This document shows, piece by piece, positions 1-5,952 of a stretch of DNA of 7,500 bases. A program made the position numbers and the translations under genes. Below the pieces are notes generated by a model, which searched no databases, had not been told where the DNA came from, and saw nothing but the letters and a program-made list of their open reading frames with translations. The stretch is from contig SEHC01000142.1 in NCBI GenBank assembly GCA_004173415.1, forward strand, positions 1 through 7,500, read 5' to 3'. Source of the stretch: Lysobacteraceae bacterium (GTDB taxonomy: Bacteria > Pseudomonadota > Gammaproteobacteria > Xanthomonadales > Xanthomonadaceae). The first letter of the stretch is position 1. Each line of letters starts with the position of its first letter.

Positions 1-888
1 TACGCGCGATTCCAGAGCGCGATGTTCGACCGCAACACCCTGATCATCGCCTACGACCCGATGCGCGGCGAGCCGCGCGGCCCGCGCAAGCGCGGCCTCG
101 GCGACGTGTTCGCGCGCGGACGCGGGCTGCTGGACAAGTTCACCGCCTACGACTACGTGTTCCGCTCGGCCCGCCACCCCAGCGCCGCCGACTCGCGTGC
201 CCAGGCCCGCGGCACGATCACCTTCGATGCCGGCGACACTGTGGTCGAGCCGTTGCCGAAGTTCCCGGCCGAACAGCTGGGCGACTGCATCGACTGCACC
301 ATGTGCGTGCAGGTCTGCCCGGTCGGCATCGACATCCGCAACGGCCTGCAGTACGAATGCATCGCCTGCGGGCTGTGCATCGACGCCTGCGACAACGTCA
401 TGGACCTGATGGGCTTCAAGCGGGGGCTGATCCGCTATTCCACCCAGAACGCGATCGACGGCAAGGCCTCGCGCGTGTTGCGGCCGCGGATCGTGGTCTA
501 CGGGCTGCTGCTGCTGGGACTGATCGCCGCCTTCGCCTGGGGGATCGGCAACCGCAGCCCGCTGATCGCCGAGGTCCTTCGCGACCGCAATGCCCTGTAC
601 CGGGTCGGCGCCGACGGCATCGACAACGGCTATACGCTGAAGCTGGTAAACAAGACCGATGCCGCGCAGCGCTATCGCGTGACCCTGGAATCGGCCACCG
701 CCGGCATCGCCCTGGCCGCCGGCACCCCGGCCACGATCACCGCCGAGGCCGAGCAGGTGCTGTCGCTGCCGCTGCAGGTGAGCGCGCCGGAAACCGTTCG
801 CGGCCGCCATGACCTGCGGTTCGTGATCGAGACCGTCGACGGCAAGACCCGCGAGACCGTCGCCAGCAGCTTCTTCGGACCCCTGTGA
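1..888 (+). CDS. ccoG: Cytochrome c oxidase accessory protein CcoG (FixG/RdxA-like), 3' part; 5' end lies outside the window
   Basis: The frame is open from base 1 (YARFQSAMFD...), so the Met at base 22 is internal; 295 residues are visible of a family usually about 470-490 long. Two ferredoxin-type clusters are seen: C96-x2-C99-x2-C102-x3-C106-P, and C120-x2-C123-x2-C126-x3-C130. The second ends in CD rather than CP, as is common in CcoG. One membrane helix spans about residues 164-184 (VVYGLLLLGLIAAFAWGI). It is followed by a beta-rich, Ig-like FixG C-terminal domain to residue 295, probably periplasmic. CcoG is an inner-membrane iron-sulfur protein that helps reduce Cu(II) for cbb3 oxidase assembly (family knowledge). 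The missing N-terminal part should hold further membrane helices. Its TGA overlaps the next ATG by one base, so translation of fixH is probably coupled to it. Confidence 0.96.
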   Translation, partial: YARFQSAMFDRNTLIIAYDPMRGEPRGPRKRGLGDVFARGRGLLDKFTAYDYVFRSARHPSAADSRAQARGTITFDAGDTVVEPLPKFPAEQLGDCIDCTMCVQVCPVGIDIRNGLQYECIACGLCIDACDNVMDLMGFKRGLIRYSTQNAIDGKASRVLRPRIVVYGLLLLGLIAAFAWGIGNRSPLIAEVLRDRNALYRVGADGIDNGYTLKLVNKTDAAQRYRVTLESATAGIALAAGTPATITAEAEQVLSLPLQVSAPETVRGRHDLRFVIETVDGKTRETVASSFFGPL

Positions 889-1445
889 TGAACTCCCCCA
901 ACACGCCCGCAAGCCCTACTCCGCCGGACAACGCGCCATCCGGCAAGGACAAGTCCCCGTTCTGGCGCCAGCCGGTGATGTGGCTGGTGATCGGCCTGCC
1001 CCTGGTCTCGGTGCTTGCCGGCATCGTGATGATCAAGGTCGCCGGCGGCAGTGACGCTATCGATACCTCGCCCGACCAGGTCGCGCGCATGGCCCAGATC
1101 CAGACCACCGACCTGGGCCCGGACGAGGTCGCCGGCGAAGGCAGGTTCAGTGCGGTGGTGCGCATGGATCCCGAACACCGGCTGGTGGAAGTGCTGCCGG
1201 TCAGCGGCGACTTCGACCGCTCCGCGCCGCTGCGCCTGGCCCTGGTCCATCCGACCCGCCAGGAACTGGACCGGGAACTGTTGCTGCAGCCGACCGAGCT
1301 CGGCTGGCGCGCCGAAGCCGAGGTCGACGGCGGCCACGACTGGAACCTGCGCCTGGGGCCATCGGACGCGCGCTGGCGGCTGCAGGGCCGATTGCCCAAG
1401 GGCCAGCTGGCGACCAACCTGCGCCCGCGCCTGCAAGCCCGGTAA
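888..1445 (+). CDS. fixH: FixH/CcoH family protein, cbb3 oxidase assembly
   Basis: 185 residues. A Pro/Ser/Thr-rich, probably cytoplasmic N-terminus (1-24) precedes one membrane helix at about 30-52 (VMWLVIGLPLVSVLAGIVMIKVA). The rest is a periplasmic beta-rich domain containing the FixH-like stretch LVHPTRQELD and later W-x-L-x-L...W-x-L-x-G strands. FixH/CcoH works with the CcoI copper ATPase and associates with the cbb3 complex during assembly (family knowledge). The start chosen is ATG at 888, within TGATG; a GTG at 885 would add one residue. No clear Shine-Dalgarno precedes it, consistent with coupling to ccoG. The family is poorly conserved, so recognition rests on topology, the HPT motif and position between ccoG and ccoI. 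Confidence 0.88.
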   Translation: MNSPNTPASPTPPDNAPSGKDKSPFWRQPVMWLVIGLPLVSVLAGIVMIKVAGGSDAIDTSPDQVARMAQIQTTDLGPDEVAGEGRFSAVVRMDPEHRLVEVLPVSGDFDRSAPLRLALVHPTRQELDRELLLQPTELGWRAEAEVDGGHDWNLRLGPSDARWRLQGRLPKGQLATNLRPRLQAR

Positions 1446-1453
1446 CCGATCCG

Positions 1454-3907
1454 ATGGCGGTGGCGCTGAACCCCGGCGTGCCTGCACGCGATGATCCGCG
1501 CCTGGCGGCTGGCGAGGGTTGCTACCACTGCGGCGACACCCTGCCCGCGCTACCGGCGCAGCGAGTGATCGACGCGACCACCCGCCGCTTCTGCTGCGAT
1601 GGCTGCGCCGCCGCCGCCCAATGGATCGGCCAGGCCGAACTGGACGATTACTACCGGCTGCGCAGCGAGCACGCCAGCCGGGTCGGCACCGAACCGGTCG
1701 ACCTGTCGGTCTGGGATCGCGACGAGGTGCTTTCCGAGCACGCGCACCCGGTCGAGGGCGGACTGGAGATCACCCTGCTCACCGACGGCATGCGCTGCGC
1801 GGCCTGCGCCTGGCTGATCGACCGCGTGCTGGCGCGCGAACCGGGGGTGATCGAGGCCGGCGCGAACGCGGTCACCGGCCGCATCCGGCTGTCCTGGGAC
1901 CCGGCCCGCACCGCGCTTTCGCAGCCGCTGCAGCGGCTGGTCGCGCTGGGCTACCGGCCCTACCTGGCCGGCGGCGAGGCCCGCGAGCGCGAGCGCCGGC
2001 GCCAGCGCAACCGCGACCTGGTCCGCATCGGCATCGCCGGGCTCGGCTCGATGCAGGCGATGATGTTCGCCGAGGCCCTGTACCTGGACTTCGGCAACAC
2101 CATGTCGGTGCCGACCCGCGACTTCTTCCGCTGGATCACCTTCCTGGTCTCCACTCCGGTGGTGTTCTATGCCGGCTGGCCGTTCCTGACCGGTGCCTGG
2201 CGCGAACTGCGCGAACGCCAGCCCGGCATGGACACGCTGATCGGCGGCTCGACCCTGCTGGCCTATTTCGCCAGCGTCTACGAAACCCTGCGCGGCGGCA
2301 CCCACGTCTGGTACGACGCCGCGGTGATGTTCGTGTTCCTGCTGCTGTGCGCGCGGATGCTGGAACAGCGCGCGCGCGCCATCGCCACGGCCCAGGTCGA
2401 TGCGCTGGCGCGGGCGCGCCCGGCCTTCGCCACCCGCCAGCGCGCCGATGGCAGCCGCGAGACGGTGCCGATCAGCGCCCTGGCCGGCGACGACGTCGCC
2501 TGCGTGGCGGTGGGCGAAGTGGTCCCGGCCGACGGCCTGCTGCTGGAGGCGGCACGCTTCGAGGAAGCGCTGCTGACCGGCGAATCGCACCCCGTCGACA
2601 AGGCCGCCGGCGACCCCGTGTTCGCCGGCACCGTGTGCCGCGAGCAGCCGGCGCGGCTGCGGGTCACCGGCACCGGCAGCGCCACGCGCCTGTCGCAACT
2701 GGCGCGGCTGGTCGAACAGGCCCAGGCCCAGCGCCCGGCGCTGGCCCGTGGCGCCGAGCGCATCGCCCGGAATTTCGTCTCGGCGCTGTTGCTGGTCGCG
2801 CTGGCGGTCTACCTGGGCTGGCGCGCCTACAATCCGTCGCGCGCCTTCGAGGTCACCCTGGCGCTGCTGGTGATCAGCTGTCCCTGCGCGCTGTCGCTGG
2901 CGGTGCCGGCGGCGCTCGCCGCCGCCCACGGAGCGCTGGCCAGGCTGGGCGTGCTGCCGTTGCGCGACAACGCCCTGGAACGCCTGGCCACGGCCACCGA
3001 CATCGTCTTCGACAAGACCGGCACGCTCAGCGACGGCCGGCCGCTGCTGGACGCGGTCGAGGTCTTCACCGAAATCGACGACGCGCAGGCATTGCGGATC
3101 GCGGCGGCGCTGGAACGCGACAGCGGCCATCCGATCGCCCAGGCCTTCGCCGCGGCCGCCAAGGCGCGCGGCACCGACGCCCACCCGCCGCTGCAGGCGA
3201 GCGCGGTGCGCGCGGTGCCGGGCCATGGCATCGAGGGCGTGGTCGAAGGGCGGCACTGGCGCCTGGGCCAGGCCGGTTTCGCCGCCGCGACCGCCGACGA
3301 TGGCCGGATCTGGCTGGGCGACGGCGAGCACGGCGTCGCCCGCTTCAACCTGCGCGAATCCGAACGCGAGGACGCGCGCGCGGCGATCGACGCGCTGCGT
3401 GGACTGGGACTCGCGGTGCACCTGTCCAGCGGCGATGGCCTGGCGGCGGTGCGCCGCTTCGCCGCCCAGCTCGGGATCGAGGACGCCCATGCCCGGCAGA
3501 CCCCGGAAGACAAGCTGGCCTTCGTCCACGACCTGCAGGGCCAGGGCCGGCGCGTGGCGATGGTCGGCGATGGACTCAACGACGCCCCGGTGCTGGCCGG
3601 CGCCGATGTATCGCTGGCGCTCGGCGAAGGCGCCGCGCTGGCCCAGCGCGCCGCCGACCTGGTCCTGACCGGCGGCTCGCTGGCGCGCATTCCGCAGGCC
3701 GTGCGCGTGGCCCGGCGCAGCCGCCGGGTGATCAGCCAGAACCTGGCCTGGGCGCTGGGCTACAACCTGCTGGCCCTGCCGCTTGCCGCGGCCGGGATGG
3801 TCACCCCGTGGCTGGCGGCTCTGGGCATGGCCGTGTCCTCGCTGATCGTGACCGTGAACGCGCTGCGCCTGGCCCGCACGCCCGCTGCGCAGGCCGGGTC
3901 ACGATGA
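1454..3907 (+). CDS. ccoI: CcoI/FixI heavy-metal (copper) translocating P1B-type ATPase
   Basis: 817 residues, full length. N-terminal metal-binding region: CYHC (23-26), FCCDGC (C47, C48, C51), then an HMA domain with MRCAACAW (C115, C118). About eight membrane helices follow, near 190-210, 227-247, 262-280, 287-303, 440-460, 466-490, 762-782 and 786-805. Catalytic motifs are all present: TGES (375-378), the intramembrane metal site CPC (476-478), DKTGT with phosphorylated D520, the class-specific HP (559-560), and GDGLND (705-710). YN (770-771) and M-x2-SS (792-796) in the last two helices fit a Cu(I)-ATPase. The CYHC/FCCDGC N-terminus and the neighbours mark it as CcoI, exporting copper for the cbb3 CuB site, rather than a CopA detoxification pump. 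An 8-nt gap follows fixH; no convincing Shine-Dalgarno is visible. Confidence 0.97.
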   Translation: MAVALNPGVPARDDPRLAAGEGCYHCGDTLPALPAQRVIDATTRRFCCDGCAAAAQWIGQAELDDYYRLRSEHASRVGTEPVDLSVWDRDEVLSEHAHPVEGGLEITLLTDGMRCAACAWLIDRVLAREPGVIEAGANAVTGRIRLSWDPARTALSQPLQRLVALGYRPYLAGGEARERERRRQRNRDLVRIGIAGLGSMQAMMFAEALYLDFGNTMSVPTRDFFRWITFLVSTPVVFYAGWPFLTGAWRELRERQPGMDTLIGGSTLLAYFASVYETLRGGTHVWYDAAVMFVFLLLCARMLEQRARAIATAQVDALARARPAFATRQRADGSRETVPISALAGDDVACVAVGEVVPADGLLLEAARFEEALLTGESHPVDKAAGDPVFAGTVCREQPARLRVTGTGSATRLSQLARLVEQAQAQRPALARGAERIARNFVSALLLVALAVYLGWRAYNPSRAFEVTLALLVISCPCALSLAVPAALAAAHGALARLGVLPLRDNALERLATATDIVFDKTGTLSDGRPLLDAVEVFTEIDDAQALRIAAALERDSGHPIAQAFAAAAKARGTDAHPPLQASAVRAVPGHGIEGVVEGRHWRLGQAGFAAATADDGRIWLGDGEHGVARFNLRESEREDARAAIDALRGLGLAVHLSSGDGLAAVRRFAAQLGIEDAHARQTPEDKLAFVHDLQGQGRRVAMVGDGLNDAPVLAGADVSLALGEGAALAQRAADLVLTGGSLARIPQAVRVARRSRRVISQNLAWALGYNLLALPLAAAGMVTPWLAALGMAVSSLIVTVNALRLARTPAAQAGSR

Positions 3908-4149
3908 ACATCCTGCTGTTCCTGGTCCCGCTCAGCCTGCTGCTGCTGGTCGCCGCCGCCTGGGCCTTCGCCTGGGCGGTGAAACGCGGCCAGTTCGAGG
4001 ACCTGGATACCCCGGCGATCGACATCCTGCGCGACGATCCGCACGAGCGCGGCCGCGCCGGCGCGGCCACGACGACGGCCACGCACACGGACGAAGGCAG
4101 CGACCCGGGCGCGCCCGGCGAGCAGAAGGGCGACCGGCATGCCGATTGA
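3904..4149 (+). CDS. ccoS: CcoS, cbb3-type oxidase assembly protein
   Basis: 81 residues, starting at the ATG of an ATGA overlap with the ccoI stop. One N-terminal membrane helix (about 3-25) is followed by the family signature KRGQFEDLDTPAIDILRDD at 27-45, which closely follows the usual CcoS pattern (GQF-[DE]-DL-[DE]-TPA...I...DD). After about residue 45 comes a low-complexity tail rich in Ala, Thr, Gly and Asp, longer than in many CcoS proteins and probably disordered. CcoS is required for correct cofactor (heme b/Cu) insertion into cbb3 oxidase (family knowledge). Its reading frame stays open far upstream inside ccoI, so a naive longest-ORF call would hide this gene. Confidence 0.94.
   Translation: MNILLFLVPLSLLLLVAAAWAFAWAVKRGQFEDLDTPAIDILRDDPHERGRAGAATTTATHTDEGSDPGAPGEQKGDRHAD
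4125..4130 (+). promoter_or_regulatory. Probable ribosome binding site of the SafE-like gene
   Basis: GAAGGG lies inside the end of ccoS, 8 nt before the ATG at 4139. It supports 4139 as the start and an independent initiation site within the coupled operon. Confidence 0.5.
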
Positions 4150-4864
4150 CTGGCTGACCCTGGGCGCGGCCGCGCTGACCGGGCTGATGGGCGGCGTGCA
4201 TTGCGCGGCGATGTGCGGCGGCATCGCCACCGGGTTCTCGGCGATGGCGCCGCGCGGCGGCTGGATCGCGGCGCTGGAACCGAACCTGGGCCGGGTCCTG
4301 GGCTACGTGCTCGCCGGGACCGTGGCCGGCGCCTTCGGCGGCGGCATCCTCGGCATCGCGCGCCTCGATGGTCTGAGCACCACCTTGCGCGCCGCGGTCG
4401 GGCTGGTCCTGATCGTGGCCGCCTTGCGCCTGCTCGACCGCCGCGGCCGGCTCGGCTTCCTGTCGCGTCCCGGCGCGGGCCTGTGGCAACGCCTGCGGCC
4501 GCTGCAGCGCCGCCTGCTGCCGGCCGACAGCCGCGGCAAGCGCATCGCCCTGGGCATGCTCTGGGGCTGGATGCCCTGCGGGCTGAGCACCACCCTGCTG
4601 GCCGCGGCCTGGCTGCAGGCCGATGCGGTCAACGGCGGCCTGACCATGGCCGCGTTCGGGCTGGCGACCTTGCCGGTGATGCTGCCGCTGACCTGGTCGG
4701 GCGCGCGCCTGGGACGCTGGCTGCAGAAACCGGCCTGGCGCGGGGCGGCGGCAACCATGATCCTGCTGGCCGGCGTGCTGACCCTGGCCGCGCCCTGGCT
4801 GGTCCACGTGCCCGCGGCGCATGCGCTGCTCAGCGCCTTGGGCTGCGCCAGCCTGCCGCGCTGA
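4139..4864 (+). CDS. Sulfite exporter TauE/SafE family (DsbD_2-like) membrane protein of the cco cluster
   Basis: 241 residues with about six membrane helices, near 5-24, 52-73, 84-100, 135-158, 166-188 and 203-222. The protein shows an internal two-half layout: the first half has GGVHCAAMCGG (H21, C22, C26) and N49-LGR, the second has WGWMPCGL (P146, C147). This His/Cys/MCGG pattern plus the PCGL motif is characteristic of the SafE/UreH-like DsbD_2 branch, which is repeatedly found beside ccoGHIS. Its substrate is not settled. Copper handling or thiol/electron transfer linked to oxidase assembly is plausible from the conserved membrane cysteines and the context; sulfite export is only a family label. 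It overlaps ccoS by 11 nt and ends the operon, 9 nt from the convergent fnr gene. Confidence 0.9.
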   Translation: MPIDWLTLGAAALTGLMGGVHCAAMCGGIATGFSAMAPRGGWIAALEPNLGRVLGYVLAGTVAGAFGGGILGIARLDGLSTTLRAAVGLVLIVAALRLLDRRGRLGFLSRPGAGLWQRLRPLQRRLLPADSRGKRIALGMLWGWMPCGLSTTLLAAAWLQADAVNGGLTMAAFGLATLPVMLPLTWSGARLGRWLQKPAWRGAAATMILLAGVLTLAAPWLVHVPAAHALLSALGCASLPR

Positions 4865-4865
4865 G

Positions 4866-4882
4866 CGTCGGCTTCAGCCGCG
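4866..4882. terminator. Short hairpin at the convergent operon/fnr junction
   Basis: CGGC (4869-4872), loop TTCA, GCCG (4877-4880), extendable by two pairs across a bulged T. It sits over the ends of both convergent genes, where a bidirectional terminator would be expected, but it has no T-tract and a short stem. It could be chance pairing in GC-rich DNA. Confidence 0.2.
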
Positions 4883-5635
4883 GGCCACCCGCAAGGGCGG
4901 TTGCGGACCTTCCAGATGGGCCAGCTGCGCCAGTTGCTGGCGGTCGCTGATCTCGATCAGCCGGCCGTGCACGGCGATGATCCCGTCCTCCTGCAGCCGG
5001 GTGAAGCCGCGGCTCACCGTTTCCAGGGCCAGGCCCAGGTAATTGGCGATGTCCTCGCGGCTCATCGGCAGCTTGAACTGCTCGGCCGAATGCCCGATCA
5101 CCCGGTAGCGCTCGCCCAGGCCGTGCAGGAACAGGGCGATGCGCTCGTTGGCCTGGCGCCTGACCAGGATGTTGAGGTGGTCCTGGTCGCGCTCCATGCC
5201 CTGGCCGATGACCCGCAGCAACTGGTGCTGCAGGCGCGGCAACTGCCCGGCCACCGCGCTCAGCTGCTCCATCGGCACCTCGCAGACGTTGGCGCTGGTC
5301 AGGGCCACCGCTTCGCAACGGTGGGCGCCATGGCCCAGCGCATCGAGGCCGATCAGTTCCCCCGGCAGGTGGAAGCCGACGATCTGCTCCTCGCCGTCCT
5401 CGCTCACGCTGACCGTCTTGAACGCGCCTTCGCGGGCGATGAACAACGAACCCAGCGGATCGCCGATGCGGAACAGGCGTTCGTTGCGCTGCATCGGCCG
5501 CCGCACCCGGACGATGTCGTCCAGGCGCTGCAATTCCTCGGCATCGATGCCGGCCGGCAGGCACAACTGCTGCAGCGAGCAGTGCGCGCAACTCTTGCGC
5601 AGGTGCGCGATATCCAGTGGGGCGAGGTCGCTCAT
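4874..5635 (-). CDS. fnr: FNR/Anr-type oxygen-sensing [4Fe-4S] transcription regulator (Crp/Fnr family)
   Basis: 253 residues with the chosen start; E. coli FNR has 250. Cluster ligands are C16-x2-C19-x5-C25 and C118, each exactly four positions below E. coli C20, C23, C29 and C122. L24 and D150 match FNR L28 and D154. A cyclic-nucleotide-type beta-roll covers about 35-130, the dimer helix about 133-160, and a winged helix-turn-helix about 190-235. In the recognition helix (ETVSR), E205, S208 and R209 equal FNR E209, S212 and R213, which read TTGAT half-sites. It should therefore activate microaerobic genes, including cbb3 oxidase genes, when oxygen is low. ATG at 5635 is preferred because it gives the family length; in-frame ATGs at 5644 (MAAMSDL) and 5713 are possible, and none has a clear Shine-Dalgarno. 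C107 is an additional cysteine. Confidence 0.96.
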   Translation of the reverse strand: MSDLAPLDIAHLRKSCAHCSLQQLCLPAGIDAEELQRLDDIVRVRRPMQRNERLFRIGDPLGSLFIAREGAFKTVSVSEDGEEQIVGFHLPGELIGLDALGHGAHRCEAVALTSANVCEVPMEQLSAVAGQLPRLQHQLLRVIGQGMERDQDHLNILVRRQANERIALFLHGLGERYRVIGHSAEQFKLPMSREDIANYLGLALETVSRGFTRLQEDGIIAVHGRLIEISDRQQLAQLAHLEGPQPPLRVARG

Positions 5636-5678
5636 GGCCGCCATGGTGCCATGAAGCGCCGCCGGCCGGCATCGAACA

Positions 5679-5693
5679 GCCGCAATTTGCGGC
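5679..5693. promoter_or_regulatory. Perfect 15-bp palindrome upstream of fnr, candidate operator
   Basis: GCCGCAATTTGCGGC: 7-bp arms GCCGCAA/TTGCGGC around one central base, starting 44 bp before the preferred fnr ATG (5635). The AT-rich centre between GC arms and the exact symmetry resemble a dimeric regulator site. A 5-bp-stem RNA hairpin in the fnr leader is the alternative. It does not match the FNR consensus. Confidence 0.3.
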
Positions 5694-5803
5694 GATCGGC
5701 GCGCAACCGGCAAGCAACGGAGGCCCCGCCGACCTGTGGCGTGGGACCAGCCATCCGGTCATACTCGACCCGCTCCAGGGATTGCTGAACACACCGAGAC
5801 ACG

Positions 5804-5824
5804 GGCTGCCGCCTTCCGGCAGTC
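5804..5824. other. Short inverted repeat (possible leader hairpin)
   Basis: CTGCCG (5806-5811), loop CCTTC, CGGCAG (5817-5822), with a further wobble pair and a G-C pair outside. No T-run follows on either side, so it is not a standard terminator. It lies 129 bp before the hppA ATG and 22 bp before the tandem duplication. Function unknown. Confidence 0.3.
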
Positions 5825-5845
5825 GCCAAGTCCGCTGCCTAGTTC

Positions 5846-5903
5846 GAGTGACTTGCCCGGTTGTCGCGTTGCTGGAGTGACTTGCCCGGTTGTCGCGTTG
5901 CTG
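5846..5903. repeat. Perfect tandem duplication, 2 x 29 bp, upstream of hppA
   Basis: Copy one is 5846-5874 and copy two is 5875-5903, identical at all 29 positions and directly abutting. Each begins GAGTGACTTGCCC and ends GTCGCGTTGCTG. The second copy ends 49 bp before the hppA ATG. Twenty-nine bases is not a multiple of three and no gene covers it, so it is not a protein repeat. A recent slippage duplication, or a doubled binding site or promoter element, are the options. Confidence 0.95.
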
Positions 5904-5942
5904 TTCCCCAAGCGGTTCGCTGGATGGCATCCACACAACCTT

Positions 5943-5950
5943 GGGAGGGG
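5943..5950 (+). promoter_or_regulatory. Strong ribosome binding site of hppA
   Basis: GGGAGGGG ends two bases before the ATG at 5953; its GGGAGG core lies 4 nt from the start codon. It is the best Shine-Dalgarno in the window and fixes the hppA start. Confidence 0.8.
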
Positions 5951-5952
5951 TC

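Larger units (their letters stand above)
5636..5952. other. Divergent fnr-hppA intergenic region (317 bp)
   Basis: No plausible gene is seen on either strand. The region holds the palindrome, hairpin, tandem duplication and ribosome binding site listed separately. A by-eye scan found no TTGAT-N4-ATCAA FNR box and no good sigma-70 promoter. The best fnr-side -10 candidate is TATGAC on the minus strand (5763-5758), with no convincing -35. It must contain promoters for both genes unless they are transcribed from elsewhere. Confidence 0.7.

Noticed and set aside
22..24. ATG at 22 as the start of ccoG
   Set aside because: The frame is open to base 1 and the preceding residues (YARFQSA) continue the conserved CcoG sequence, so this Met is internal.
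1550..3529. Open frame of over 650 codons antisense to ccoI
   Set aside because: Stop codons are rare on the opposite strand of GC-rich, G/C-ending codons. The translation is a low-complexity Arg/Gly/Ala/Gln mix with no domain, while the sense strand encodes a complete ATPase.
5804..5824. Intrinsic terminator between fnr and hppA
   Set aside because: The hairpin is short, has no T-tract, and lies between divergent genes where no terminator is needed.
5636..5952. FNR box or good sigma-70 promoter in the divergent region
   Set aside because: No TTGAT-N4-ATCAA or near match was found, and TATGAC (5763-5758, minus) has no acceptable -35. A matrix scan could still find a degenerate site.
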